Positions 8,906 to 18,831 of a stretch of 64,000 nt of DNA are shown one piece after another; the stretch's first letter is position 1; every line of letters begins with the position of its first letter. Under the pieces are notes generated by a model. It was not told the DNA's origin, did not search any database, and saw only the letters and a program-made list of their open reading frames with translations. The translations under genes were made by a program, and so were the position numbers. The stretch lies in assembly GCF_039525805.1 (NCBI RefSeq), contig NZ_BAAAHZ010000008.1; one strand, given 5' to 3'. Origin of the DNA: Dietzia natronolimnaea. GTDB lineage: Bacteria; Actinomycetota; Actinomycetes; Mycobacteriales; Mycobacteriaceae.

Positions 8906-9949
8906 GTGGAGGGCGAGGACGTACCGGCGGGGGCCCGGAGGAACGACCGCGCGGCGCTCGTGGCGAGGGCGACCGCGCGGTTGGCGCGTCGGCGGGTCGG
9001 ACTCGTGCTCGGCGGGGGGCCGCACGGGGAGGTGTCGATCTCCTCCGGGGGCGATGACGGCCACGGAGGGGTCCCGGGCGAACGCACGCTGTTCGAGATC
9101 GGGTCGATCACCAAGACGTTCACCGCGCTCCTGCTCGCGGACGGCGTGATCCGGGGGGACTGGAGCCTCGACACCCCTGTACGGGAGCTACTCCCGGCCG
9201 GTGTGCAGGTCCCGGGGCGGGACGGGGTGGAGATCACGCTGCGACACCTCGCGACCCACACCTCCGGGCTCCCGCGGTCGCCCGTGCGTCTCGGGCTCCG
9301 GGAGAACATCGCGTATCAGCGCACCGGCGCCGACCCGTACGCGGCTCTGACCGAGGACGACGTGCTGCGGAGCCTGGGTGACACGCGGCTGAAGCGCGTG
9401 CCGGGCGACGGCGGACCCGCGTACTCCACTCTCGGATTCGGCCTCCTCGGCACCGCGATGACCACGGCGACCGGTCTGGACTACGGCACCCTCGTACGAG
9501 ACCGGGTCGGCGGTCCGCTCGGGTTGGTGGACACCGTGGTCGACGCCCACATGACCGCCGACCAGCGTCGGCGGATGGCGGTGGGATTCCGGAGTCGTCG
9601 TCGCCCCGCCGATCCCTGGCCCCTGGCCGGATTCGCGGGCGCGGGTGCACTGCGGTCCACGGCCTCGGACATGGTCCGGTTCCTCTCCGCACAGGTCGAC
9701 CCGGGGAGCACCGGGCTCGGCGACGCCATCCGTCTCACCCATGCCACGCCACGGGGAGGGCCGGAGAAGATGGGGCTCGGGTGGCACCGTGCGTGGGATC
9801 GGACCCTGTGGCACAACGGCGGGACAGGAGGATTCCGGTCCGTCGTCCTGGTCAGCCCCGCCACCGGCACCGTCGTCCTCGCCCTCGTCAACCAGAACCG
9901 GGGCGCGGACCTGACCGCGTTCCGACTGATGCGGCGGCTGGAGCGGTGA
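8906..9949 (+). CDS. Serine hydrolase of the beta-lactamase / penicillin-binding protein fold
   Basis: 347-residue class C beta-lactamase-like hydrolase or DD-peptidase relative. The SxxK nucleophile motif is SITK in FEIGSITKTFTAL (about residues 66-72). The third motif is HNGGTGG in place of KTG, as in many esterase-type members. The second motif, usually YxN, reads YST (GPAYSTLGFG). No signal peptide is obvious, so it may be cytoplasmic. Start: GTG at 8906, with no ribosome site; TTGACT lies 7 bases before it, hinting at a leaderless message. The substrate is unknown: D-amino peptides, beta-lactams or esters are possible. Confidence 0.82.
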   Translation: MEGEDVPAGARRNDRAALVARATARLARRRVGLVLGGGPHGEVSISSGGDDGHGGVPGERTLFEIGSITKTFTALLLADGVIRGDWSLDTPVRELLPAGVQVPGRDGVEITLRHLATHTSGLPRSPVRLGLRENIAYQRTGADPYAALTEDDVLRSLGDTRLKRVPGDGGPAYSTLGFGLLGTAMTTATGLDYGTLVRDRVGGPLGLVDTVVDAHMTADQRRRMAVGFRSRRRPADPWPLAGFAGAGALRSTASDMVRFLSAQVDPGSTGLGDAIRLTHATPRGGPEKMGLGWHRAWDRTLWHNGGTGGFRSVVLVSPATGTVVLALVNQNRGADLTAFRLMRRLER

Positions 9950-9991
9950 CATCGGGACCGGTCGGGGCGCGGCGCGGCCATACTGGGTGAC

Positions 9992-10603
9992 ATGACGCAG
10001 ACGTGGAAGACGATCGTGGACGCCGACCCCGGGCACTCGCGCCGGTACGCCAAGCGGTGGGACGACATGGTGGCCGAGGGCGTGGACATCGACGGCGAGG
10101 CGCGGCTGATCGATGCGATGGCGCCACGTGGCGCCCGCATCCTGGACGCGGGGTGCGGTCAGGGCCGCACGGGGGCCTACCTCCACGAGCGCGGGCACCG
10201 GGTCACCGGTGTGGACCTCGACCCCCACCTGGTCGAACGGGCGCGGGAGCTGTGCCCTGACGCCTCCTGGGAGGTCGCGGATCTCGCAGGGGAGGGCTGG
10301 GCGGCCGGACCGTTCGACCTGGCGGTCTCCGCCGGCAACGTCCTGGCGTTCGTCGACCCGGCCGACCGCGGCATCGTGCTGGCCAATCTCGCCGGACGTC
10401 TGGTGTCGGCGTCCGACGACGTCGAGGGACGAGACGGGCGGCTCGTGGTGGGGTTCGGTCTCGACCGCGGGTGGTCGCGCGAGGAGTTCGACGCCGACGC
10501 CCGCGAGGCTGGGCTGGAGGTGGAACAGCGGTGGTCGACCTGGGATCTCCGTCCGTTCGACGACGACAGCGGTTTCATGGTGGCCGTGCTGGTGCGCCGA
10601 TAG
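9992..10603 (+). CDS. Class I SAM-dependent methyltransferase
   Basis: 203-residue methyltransferase. Motif I is ILDAGCGQGRTG (about 50-61), the acidic residue binding the SAM ribose is in VTGVDLDPHL, and a later FDLAVSAGNVLAF matches motif IV. It is a standalone cytoplasmic protein of typical minimal length; the acceptor cannot be predicted. The sequence CATACT lies 7 bases before the ATG, similar to the leaderless starts elsewhere in the window. It is convergent with glutamate decarboxylase across only 38 bases. Confidence 0.85.
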   Translation: MTQTWKTIVDADPGHSRRYAKRWDDMVAEGVDIDGEARLIDAMAPRGARILDAGCGQGRTGAYLHERGHRVTGVDLDPHLVERARELCPDASWEVADLAGEGWAAGPFDLAVSAGNVLAFVDPADRGIVLANLAGRLVSASDDVEGRDGRLVVGFGLDRGWSREEFDADAREAGLEVEQRWSTWDLRPFDDDSGFMVAVLVRR

Positions 10604-10641
10604 CGCAGGGCCGGTCGCCCCGACCTCTCGCTGCGGCTCTC

Positions 10642-12084
10642 TCAGTGGTGGAAGTGAGATCCGGCGCCCCTACGCGGCATCGGTGAGTCGAGCTCGTCGA
10701 GGAACGACACCTCGCCGGCGAGATCTTTGACCAGGGCCGACGCCAGGTCGCGGCCGAGGCCGACGCGGACCACGATGCGAAGCACGGTCAGGTGCGACAG
10801 ATCGTCGGCCAGGGGATAGGCGGGCACGAGCCAGCCCTTCATCCTGAGTCGATCCGACAGGTCGTAGAGGGTCCACATCGTCGTGTACCCCTCCTTGAGC
10901 CGCCAGGTGACGACCGGGATCGTGTCGCCACGGCTCACCAGCTCGAACGGGCCGAGCCCCCCGATCTCCGTGGACAGGAACTGCGCGACGTCGAGGGATC
11001 CCTGCTGGACCCGGCGGTAGCCCTCCCGGCCGAGCCGGAGGAACATGTAGTACTGCAGGAGGACCTGTGCCCCGGGTCGTGAGAAGTTCAGCGCCAGGGT
11101 CGGCATGTCGCCGCCGAGGTAGCTGCAGTGGAAGATCATGCTCTCCGGCAGGGCGTCCGTGTCCCGCCACACGATCCAGCCCACACCCGGGTAGACGAGA
11201 CCGTACTTGTGGCCGGAGGTGTTGATGGACGCCACGCGCTCGATGCGGAAGTCCCACTCCAGGTCGGGCTGGCAGAACGGCGCCACCATGCCGCCGGACG
11301 CGGCGTCGACGTGGATCCTGACGTCGAGGCCGGTGGCCTCCTCGATCTGGTCGAGCTTCCCGGCGATCGCGGCGACCGGCTCGTAGGCACCCGTGTAGGT
11401 GACGCCCATGATGGCGACCACCCCGATGGTGTTCTCGTCCACGTACTCCTCGAGATCGTGGCCGTCGAGCATCGGGTGCTCCGCCGAGATCGGCACCCAG
11501 CGTGGCTCGACCTCGAAGTAGTTGCAGAACTTCTCCCAGCAGACCTGCACGGCGGTCGAGAGAACGATGTTGGGGCGCTCGGTGGACTCGTTCCGCGCCC
11601 TGCGTCCGGCCTGCCAGCGTCGCTTGAGCGCGAGCCCGCCCAGCATGCAGGCCTCCGACGAACCGATGGTCGAGGTGCCGATGGACTGCTCGACGTCGGG
11701 CGCGTTCCAGAGATCGGCGATCATCCTCCAGCACCGCTCCTCGATCGCCGCGGTCTGGGGGTACTCGTCCTTGTCGATCATGTTCTTGTCGACGGTCTCG
11801 GCGTACAGGCGCCGGGCCTCGTCGTCCATCCACGTGGAGACGAACGTCGCCAGGTTGAGCCGCGCGTTGCCGTCGAGCATCGCCTCGTCGTGCACGATCT
11901 GGTAGGCCGTCTCGGGAAGGGACTGGTCCCTCGGCAGTTCGAAGCGGGGCAGCTCGGTGGCCTCGCCCGGACGGACGAACACGGAGTTGAGGTCCAGTGA
12001 CGCACCGCCCTCGTTGGTGGTGTGACGCGCAGTGGTGTGACGCGCTGTGGTGTGACGAGCGGTGGTGTGAGGGATCTCGGCCAC
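10642..12084 (-). CDS. gadB: Glutamate decarboxylase (PLP-dependent)
   Basis: 480-residue group II PLP decarboxylase that converts glutamate to GABA and CO2, consuming a proton. The PLP lysine is K293 in SINTSGHKYGLVYPG, preceded by the HVDAASGG motif (258-265) that holds the cofactor. Length matches Gad proteins (about 466) plus a short N-terminal extension. I chose GTG at 12084 because GAGGAGA lies 6 bases upstream; the longer GTG start at 12144 lacks a ribosome site. Residues 6-23 are repeats of His-Thr-Thr-Ala-Arg encoded by a 15-bp tandem repeat. No glutamate/GABA antiporter gene is adjacent, so export of GABA must involve a gene elsewhere. Confidence 0.92.
   Translation of the reverse strand: MAEIPHTTARHTTARHTTARHTTNEGGASLDLNSVFVRPGEATELPRFELPRDQSLPETAYQIVHDEAMLDGNARLNLATFVSTWMDDEARRLYAETVDKNMIDKDEYPQTAAIEERCWRMIADLWNAPDVEQSIGTSTIGSSEACMLGGLALKRRWQAGRRARNESTERPNIVLSTAVQVCWEKFCNYFEVEPRWVPISAEHPMLDGHDLEEYVDENTIGVVAIMGVTYTGAYEPVAAIAGKLDQIEEATGLDVRIHVDAASGGMVAPFCQPDLEWDFRIERVASINTSGHKYGLVYPGVGWIVWRDTDALPESMIFHCSYLGGDMPTLALNFSRPGAQVLLQYYMFLRLGREGYRRVQQGSLDVAQFLSTEIGGLGPFELVSRGDTIPVVTWRLKEGYTTMWTLYDLSDRLRMKGWLVPAYPLADDLSHLTVLRIVVRVGLGRDLASALVKDLAGEVSFLDELDSPMPRRGAGSHFHH
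12017..12071. repeat. 15-bp tandem repeat, about 3.7 copies, at the start of the decarboxylase gene
   Basis: Unit GTGGTGTGACGCGC plus one variable base, read on the plus strand. Copies start at 12017, 12032 and 12047, with a partial copy at 12062. On the coding strand it specifies HTTAR units near the N-terminus. Being a multiple of three it can vary in copy number without frameshift. Confidence 0.85.
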
Positions 12085-12253
12085 TGTCTCTCCTCGGATC
12101 GGAACTCGTCCCGCGGTGACCCATCGGGTTTCAGAGTGTGCCACCGATCACAGGTGGTCGTCGTCGACTTCCCGGGTTGCGCCTGAACAGCGGTGATCAC
12201 CACCGCGAACGGTAGCGGCCCCGCTCGGCCCGCGGTCACAGCACACTGTGCCC

Positions 12254-13138
12254 ATGAGCGCGCAGAAGTGGACCGTGGACCGCCTGCCGGACCTGAGCGG
12301 CAAGACCGTCATGGTGACCGGCGGCACGAGCGGGATCGGCAAGGAGGTGGCGCGCGAGACAGCACGTCGCGGTGCCCACGTGGTGCTGCCCTCCCTCACC
12401 CGCGCCGAAGGCGAGTCGGCGGCGGCGGAGATCGGCGGTTCGACCGAGGTCCACCAACTCGACCTGAGCCGCCTCGACGCCGTGCGCGGGTTCGCGGCGG
12501 GATACACGGACCCGGTCGACGTGCTGCTGGACAACGCCGGACTCATGAGCAGGACCCGCAGGCAGACACCTGACGGCCTCGAACTGCACCTGGGTGTCAA
12601 CGTCCTCGGGCCGTTCCTGCTCACCGAGCTGTTGCTGCCGCGGATCAGGGAGCGGGTCGTGATCACGGCATCGATGGCCCACGCCAGGGGGCGGATCGAC
12701 TTCGCCGACCCCCACTTCCGCCGGCGCCCGTATTCCATGGCGGCGGCGTACGCCCAGTCCAAACTCGCGTGCATGCTCTGGGGGCTCGACCTGCAGAACC
12801 GGCTCGACGCTGCCAGGTCGCCGGTGGACGTCCAGCTCGCGCACCCCGGGTTCGCCGCCACCTCGATCCTCGATCCGACGCCGTTCCCGCCGGTCAACGC
12901 GGTCCTCGACCTGCTCGGTCGACGGATCGTCCCCACCGCGTCCGACGGGGCGCGACCTCTCCTGTACGCCGCGACGGAGACGCTCCCGCCGGCCTCGTAC
13001 ATCGGCCCGACGGGGTGGCGTCAGATCGCCGGGGTGCCGGGACCCTGCGAGCGCTCCGCGCCCGCCGGCGATCCGGACCTCGCCCGCCGCTTCCGCGAGT
13101 TGGCCGTGCGCGAGACCGGGGCTGATCTCGCCGTCTGA
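12254..13138 (+). CDS. Short-chain dehydrogenase/reductase
   Basis: 294-residue SDR oxidoreductase. The cofactor motif is TGGTSGIG (about 19-26) and the structural NAG motif is LDNAG. The catalytic serine is in VITASMAH and the Tyr-Lys pair in YAQSK. The pattern resembles the retinol-dehydrogenase/protochlorophyllide-reductase-like SDRs, which act on hydrophobic alcohols or ketones with NADP(H). Start: ATG at 12254, with CACACT 6 bases before it; the GTG at 12248 is an alternative. It is divergent from the decarboxylase; function beyond the family is unknown. Confidence 0.86.
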   Translation: MSAQKWTVDRLPDLSGKTVMVTGGTSGIGKEVARETARRGAHVVLPSLTRAEGESAAAEIGGSTEVHQLDLSRLDAVRGFAAGYTDPVDVLLDNAGLMSRTRRQTPDGLELHLGVNVLGPFLLTELLLPRIRERVVITASMAHARGRIDFADPHFRRRPYSMAAAYAQSKLACMLWGLDLQNRLDAARSPVDVQLAHPGFAATSILDPTPFPPVNAVLDLLGRRIVPTASDGARPLLYAATETLPPASYIGPTGWRQIAGVPGPCERSAPAGDPDLARRFRELAVRETGADLAV

Positions 13139-13182
13139 CAGGTCGCGTCGGACTCCCCGGTCGCATCGGTAAGCTGGCGCTC

Positions 13183-14511
13183 ATGACCACGAGCCACCTC
13201 GACGCCCCCGACCTCTCCGGCCAGACGGACGCCGATCGGCCCGCCCTCGACCCGATGCGCGACGCCGCCGACGACCCGACGCGCGAGGCCGTCCGCGACG
13301 CGGCCCGGCGTGCCCGGGCCGCGTCGCGTGACCTGGCACTTCTCACCGCGGAACGCAAGAACGCGCTCCTGCTGGCGGCGGCCGACGCCCTGGTGGCCGC
13401 ACAGGCGGAGATCCTCGGGGCCAACGCCCGCGATATCGAGGAGCAGGCGGCGGAGGGCACCGGCGAGGCCATGCTGGATCGCCTCCGTCTGACCGCCGAC
13501 CGGATCGAGGGCATCGCCGGCGGTCTCAGGCAGGTGGCGGCACTGGCGGACCCGATCGGCACCGTCACCCGCGGCTCGACCCGCCCCAACGGTCTGCAGC
13601 TGCGTCAGGTCCGGGTGCCGCTGGGCGTGATCGGCATGATCTACGAGGGCCGGCCCAACGTCACCGTCGACGCGTTCGGTCTGGCGTTCAAGTCGGGCAA
13701 CGCGGCGCTGCTGCGAGGGTCGCGCTCGGCCCGGCACTCCAACGAGGCGCTCGTGACGGTGCTGCGCGACGTCCTGGCCCGCCACGACCTCCCGGTGGAG
13801 GCGGTCCAGTTGCTGCCTTCGGCGGACCGGTCGTCCGTCACCCACCTGATCCAGGCGCGCGGTCTTGTCGACGTGGTGATCCCCCGCGGCGGCGCGGGTC
13901 TCATCCAGGCGGTGGTGGAGAACGCCAAGGTTCCGGCCATCGAGACCGGCACCGGTAACTGCCACCTCTACATCCACGGGGACGCCGACCTCGACGAGGC
14001 GATCAGGCTGCTGCTCAACGGCAAGACCCGCCGTTGCAGCGTCTGCAACGCCACCGAGACGGTGCTGCTCGACGAGGCCCTCGGCGACGCCGCCGTGGAC
14101 CGGGTGGTGGGGGCACTGCAGTCCGCCGGTGTCACCGTGCACGGCGACCGCGAGGGACTCGTCCCCGCCGACGACGTGGACTGGGGCGAGGAGTACCTGA
14201 GCATGGACATCGCGCTGAAGGTGGTCGACGGCGTGGACGCCGCGATCGACCACATCGCCCGCTGGTCGTCGGGACACACCGAGGCGGTGGCCACGCGGAG
14301 CATCGAGGTGGCCGACGCGTTCTGTGCCCGGGTCGACGCGGCCGCGGTGATGGTCAACGCCTCCACCGCGTGGACGGACGGCGAGATGTTCGGCTTCGGC
14401 GCCGAGATCGGAATCTCCACCCAGAAACTGCACGCCCGCGGGCCCATGGGTCTCGAGGAACTCACCAGCACCAAGTGGATCGCCCACGGCAAGGGTCACG
14501 TGCGTCCCTGA
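13183..14511 (+). CDS. proA: Glutamate-5-semialdehyde dehydrogenase (gamma-glutamyl phosphate reductase)
   Basis: 442-residue ProA, second enzyme of proline synthesis: it reduces gamma-glutamyl phosphate to glutamate-5-semialdehyde with NADPH. Family blocks are VPLGVIGMIYEGRPNVTVDA (146-165), FKSGNAALLRGS and VVIPRGGAGLI. The catalytic Cys is C288 in CNATETVLLDE. The N-terminus has about 30 extra acidic residues. Start: ATG at 13183; TAAGCT ends 7 bases before it, so the message may begin at the start codon. The partner kinase proB is not in this window. A nadD module follows, separated by the MoxR/VWA pair. Confidence 0.95.
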   Translation: MTTSHLDAPDLSGQTDADRPALDPMRDAADDPTREAVRDAARRARAASRDLALLTAERKNALLLAAADALVAAQAEILGANARDIEEQAAEGTGEAMLDRLRLTADRIEGIAGGLRQVAALADPIGTVTRGSTRPNGLQLRQVRVPLGVIGMIYEGRPNVTVDAFGLAFKSGNAALLRGSRSARHSNEALVTVLRDVLARHDLPVEAVQLLPSADRSSVTHLIQARGLVDVVIPRGGAGLIQAVVENAKVPAIETGTGNCHLYIHGDADLDEAIRLLLNGKTRRCSVCNATETVLLDEALGDAAVDRVVGALQSAGVTVHGDREGLVPADDVDWGEEYLSMDIALKVVDGVDAAIDHIARWSSGHTEAVATRSIEVADAFCARVDAAAVMVNASTAWTDGEMFGFGAEIGISTQKLHARGPMGLEELTSTKWIAHGKGHVRP

Positions 14512-14569
14512 CGCGCGGCACCCGGGTCGACGGCCCACTACACGCGATTCCCACCGAAAGGACCCACCC

Positions 14570-15451
<882 letters not shown>

Positions 15452-15478
15452 CGTGCGGCGATCAGGAGGTCAGGCGAG

Positions 15479-16909
15479 ATGACCACGCGTGCGCCCGGCG
15501 GGCTGTCCGGGCACCTCGTCGACTTCGTCGACGCCCTGCGCCGCAAGGGCATCCCCGTGGGGCCGAGTGAGGCGGTCGACGCGGCCGCGGCGATGGTCCA
15601 CATCGACCTGCTCGACCGTGCGGCGCTCAGAGAGGCGCTCGCCGCCACGATCCTGCACAAGCCCACCCACCGAGGCGTGTTCGACCAGCTCTTCGACCTG
15701 TGGTTCCCCGCCGCGATCGGGGCGCACTCCGCCTCGGACGGGGTGGCACTCGAGGTGGAGATCCCGACGGACGACGACGGCAAGGTGGACCCGGAGGCGC
15801 TCAACGAACTCATCGCCTCGCTTCTGCTCGAGGACACCGAGGAGTCGCGGGCCAGGGCCCGGGCGTTGGCCGAGCTCCTGGTGGAACAGCTCGGCTCGTA
15901 CGACTCGGCGAGCGGTCCGCGCTACTCCGCCTATCAGGCCCTCAGTCCACTGGACACCAGCGCGATCATGCAGAAGATCCTCGACGGCCTGATGGGGGCC
16001 GATCCCCTCGACCCGGACGGTTCCAAGCGCCACGCCGAGAAATCCGCGGCCGCCAACTCGGCGGCGGACATGGTCAGGGGTTTCCTGCGCGAGGTCGCCG
16101 ACGAGACCCGGCGCCGCACCGCGGAGACGGTGGGTCGCGACCGGGTGGCCGACTACGCGGTGGGTCCCGCGGCGGAGCAGGTGGACTTCCTGCGGGCCAA
16201 CGACCAGGACCTGCAGACGTTGCGACGGCGGGTGGGTCCCCTCGCACGTCAGCTCGGTAGTCGCCTGGCCGCGCGGCGTCGTCGTCACCGCCAGGGTGCG
16301 ATCGACATGCGCAAGACGATGCGCCGGTCCATGTCCACCGGCGGGGTGCCGGTGGAGCTGGTGCTGCGCAAGCCCCGGCCGGCGCGCCCCGAGTTGGTGG
16401 TGTTGTGCGACGTGTCCGGGTCCGTGGCCGGCTTCAGTCACTTCACGCTCCAGCTGGTGCACTCCCTGCGTGAGCAGTTCTCCCGCGTGCGGGTCTTCGC
16501 CTTCGTCGACACCACCGACGAGGTGACCTCGTTCTTCGAGACCGGGTCGGACCTGGGATCGGCGATGAGCCGGATGGTGCGCGAGGCCGCGATCGTCACC
16601 TACGACGGGCACTCCGACTACGGGCACGCGCTCGAGGGGTTCGCGGACCGCTACGCCCACACGCTCACCCGCACGGGTTCGCTGCTCATCCTGGGCGACG
16701 GGCGCAACAACTACCGCGACCCGGCCGTGGAGGCGCTCGAGTTCGTCAGCGAGCGCGTCGGGCACACCCACTGGCTCAATCCGGAGCCCAGGAGGCAGTG
16801 GGGAACCGGTGACTCGGCGGCCAGGCTGTACTCCCAGTACGTCCCCATGCACGAGTGCCGCAACGTCGAGCAGCTCACGGCGGTCGTCGCGGGCCTGCTG
16901 CCCGTGTGA
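15479..16909 (+). CDS. VWA-domain protein, CoxE-like partner of MoxR
   Basis: 476-residue protein. Residues 1-280 are helical and acidic, and the C-terminal half is a von Willebrand A domain. Its metal-ion-dependent adhesion site is visible as CDVSGSV near residues 317-323, followed by a conserved later Thr/Asp (YDGHSDYG). This is the CoxE/YehP class encoded beside MoxR ATPases; the pair is thought to remodel or metallate a client protein in the cytoplasm. Start: ATG at 15479 with AGGAGG about 10 bases upstream. Confidence 0.86.
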   Translation: MTTRAPGGLSGHLVDFVDALRRKGIPVGPSEAVDAAAAMVHIDLLDRAALREALAATILHKPTHRGVFDQLFDLWFPAAIGAHSASDGVALEVEIPTDDDGKVDPEALNELIASLLLEDTEESRARARALAELLVEQLGSYDSASGPRYSAYQALSPLDTSAIMQKILDGLMGADPLDPDGSKRHAEKSAAANSAADMVRGFLREVADETRRRTAETVGRDRVADYAVGPAAEQVDFLRANDQDLQTLRRRVGPLARQLGSRLAARRRRHRQGAIDMRKTMRRSMSTGGVPVELVLRKPRPARPELVVLCDVSGSVAGFSHFTLQLVHSLREQFSRVRVFAFVDTTDEVTSFFETGSDLGSAMSRMVREAAIVTYDGHSDYGHALEGFADRYAHTLTRTGSLLILGDGRNNYRDPAVEALEFVSERVGHTHWLNPEPRRQWGTGDSAARLYSQYVPMHECRNVEQLTAVVAGLLPV

Positions 16910-16951
16910 GGGCGCGGACACGCGAGGGAGCGGAACGTGGTGCCGGACCGA

Positions 16952-16957
16952 TAGACT
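16952..16957 (+). promoter_or_regulatory. Candidate -10 element of nadD
   Basis: TAGACT ends 8 bases before the nadD ATG. This predicts transcription starting within one or two bases of the start codon, giving the nadD group its own nearly leaderless promoter. Confidence 0.5.
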
Positions 16958-16965
16958 CGGCGACC

Positions 16966-17682
16966 ATGACCACGACGGGGACCGCCGCGGGCGCCGGACG
17001 CCGCATCGGAGTGATGGGCGGGACCTTCGATCCGATCCATCACGGTCACCTGGTGGCGGCCAGCGAGGTCGCCCACCGTTTCGGTCTCGACGACGTGGTG
17101 TTCGTCCCCACCGGGGAGCCGTGGCAGAAGCGGGGTCGTACCGTCTCGCCCGCCGAGGACCGGTATCTCATGACCGTCATCGCGACGGCCTCCAACCCCC
17201 GGTTCTCCGTCAGTCGCGTGGACATCGACCGGCGGGGCCCCACCTTCACCGTCGACACCCTCAGGGACCTGTTGCGACAGAACCCCGGCGTCGAGCTGTT
17301 CTTCATCACCGGCGCGGACGCGTTGGAGAAGATCCTGACCTGGCGCGGCTGGGAGGAGATGTTCGAGCTCGCCACCTTCGTCGGGGTCTCGCGCCCCGGC
17401 TTCGAGTTGTCCGACACGCATCTCGCTCAGATCGGTGACGGCCGCGTGCACCTGCTCGAGATCCCCGCGCTGGCCATCTCCTCGACCGAGTGCCGTCGGC
17501 GTGCGGCCGAGGACGCCCCGGTCTGGTACCTCGTCCCCGACGGGGTCGTCCAGTACATCGCCAAACGCAACCTCTACCGCCCCGAGGGCTCCACCAGGCT
17601 CGACGGGACCCCCGCCGCGACGGCTCCGGCACACCGCGAGCTCGTCCCCACCGACCACCACACCGAGGAGAACCATCAGTGA
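16966..17682 (+). CDS. nadD: Nicotinate-nucleotide adenylyltransferase
   Basis: 238-residue NadD, which adenylates nicotinate mononucleotide to deamido-NAD in NAD synthesis. Nucleotidyltransferase motifs are GGTFDPIHHGHL (18-29) and ISSTECR near residues 172-178. I chose ATG 16966 rather than the upstream ATG at 16855, because the intervening residues overlap the VWA gene and are not family-like. About 30 residues after the enzyme core are unstructured. Its stop overlaps the rsfS start (GTGA), as is usual in actinobacteria. Confidence 0.95.
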   Translation: MTTTGTAAGAGRRIGVMGGTFDPIHHGHLVAASEVAHRFGLDDVVFVPTGEPWQKRGRTVSPAEDRYLMTVIATASNPRFSVSRVDIDRRGPTFTVDTLRDLLRQNPGVELFFITGADALEKILTWRGWEEMFELATFVGVSRPGFELSDTHLAQIGDGRVHLLEIPALAISSTECRRRAAEDAPVWYLVPDGVVQYIAKRNLYRPEGSTRLDGTPAATAPAHRELVPTDHHTEENHQ

Positions 17683-18122
17683 CCGCTAGCCCCGAGGCCC
17701 TGGACATGGCGGGCATCGCCGCCCGCGCCGCAGACGAGAAGCTGGCCACGGACATCGTCGTGCTCGACGTCTCCGGCCAACTCATCATCACCGACTGCTT
17801 CGTCCTGGCCTCGGCCGAGACCGAACGTCAGGTCAACGCCGTCGTCGACGAGATCGAGGACAAGCTCCGCGAGGCGGGGCACAAGCCGCTGCGTCGGGAG
17901 GGCACTCGCGAGGGGCGCTGGGCGCTGCTCGACTACAACGAGGTGGTCGTCCATGTCCAGCACGTCGACGAGCGCGACTACTACTCGCTCGACCGTCTGT
18001 GGAAGGACTGCCCGGTCGTGGAGATCGAGGGCGTCGAGACCTCCGGGCGGCCGGAGTCCGCGACGAGCGGCGCCGACGACTCGCTCGCGCCGGAGGAGCC
18101 GCAGCGGGATCAGGGGCTCTGA
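17679..18122 (+). CDS. rsfS: Ribosomal silencing factor
   Basis: 147-residue RsfS/Iojap protein. It binds L14 on the 50S subunit and blocks 30S joining in starvation. Family sequence is seen in DIVVLDVSG, ITDCFVLASA, EGTREGRWALLDY and VVHVQHVDERDYYSLDRLW. The last 30 or so residues are an acidic, disordered tail. Start: GTG at 17679, overlapping the nadD stop, with GAGGAG 8 bases upstream. Confidence 0.95.
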   Translation: MTASPEALDMAGIAARAADEKLATDIVVLDVSGQLIITDCFVLASAETERQVNAVVDEIEDKLREAGHKPLRREGTREGRWALLDYNEVVVHVQHVDERDYYSLDRLWKDCPVVEIEGVETSGRPESATSGADDSLAPEEPQRDQGL

Positions 18123-18129
18123 CACCGCG

Positions 18130-18831
18130 GTGACCCGTCGTCTCATCCTGCTGCGTCACGGTCAGACGCACTACAACGCCTCGCTGCGGATGCAGGGCCA
18201 GTTGGACACCGAGCTCAGCGAACTCGGCGTCCAGCAGGCCCACGCGGTCGGTCGCGCCCTCGCACATCGTCGACCGTGGACGATCCTCTCCTCCGACCTG
18301 CAGCGGGCACGCGAGACGGCCCGGGCACTGGCCTCGGAGGTCGGGCTCGACGTCCGGACCGACCCGCGCCTGCGCGAGACCCACCTGGGCACGTGGCAGG
18401 GGATGAGCCATTCCGAGGTCGACGAGCTGTGGCCCGACGCGCGGATGAGGTGGCGCAGCACCCCACGGTGGTCCCCGCCGGAGGGGGAGAGCCGGCTCGA
18501 CGTGGCCCGGCGGACCCGCCAGGTGGTCGACGAACTCGTGGACGCCTCGCCGGGGTGGAACGAGCACCCGGCGGTCCTCGTGGCCCACGGGGGGGCGATC
18601 GCCGCCCTCACCGCCGCTCTGATCGAGCTGCCGGTCGAGCAGTACCCGATCTTCAACGGTCTCGGGAACACCTGTTGGGTGCAGCTGTCCGCGCACCCGC
18701 GGCCCGGGTCGTCCTGGAGCGGGCAGTCCGCGACCCCGGAGATCGGGCCGACGACCGAGGGGGCCCGCGACGTGCTCTGGCGACTGGACCAGTGGAATGC
18801 CGGTCTCACGCCCCCGGTGGTGCAGCCATGA
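18130..18831 (+). CDS. gpgP: Histidine phosphatase, probable glucosyl-3-phosphoglycerate phosphatase
   Basis: 233-residue phosphoglycerate-mutase-like phosphatase. The phosphohistidine motif LLRHGQTHYN is at 7-16; the second catalytic His is in VLVAHGGAIAAL, and the Arg/Glu pair in LRETHLGTWQGM. The stretch RMQGQLDTELSELG and the position between rsfS and degV match mycobacterial GpgP. That enzyme makes glucosylglycerate, the primer of methylglucose lipopolysaccharide. A general phosphoglycerate mutase-like role cannot be excluded. The GTG start at 18130 has no clear ribosome site and is probably translationally coupled to rsfS; the stop overlaps the degV start (ATGA). Confidence 0.85.
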   Translation: MTRRLILLRHGQTHYNASLRMQGQLDTELSELGVQQAHAVGRALAHRRPWTILSSDLQRARETARALASEVGLDVRTDPRLRETHLGTWQGMSHSEVDELWPDARMRWRSTPRWSPPEGESRLDVARRTRQVVDELVDASPGWNEHPAVLVAHGGAIAALTAALIELPVEQYPIFNGLGNTCWVQLSAHPRPGSSWSGQSATPEIGPTTEGARDVLWRLDQWNAGLTPPVVQP

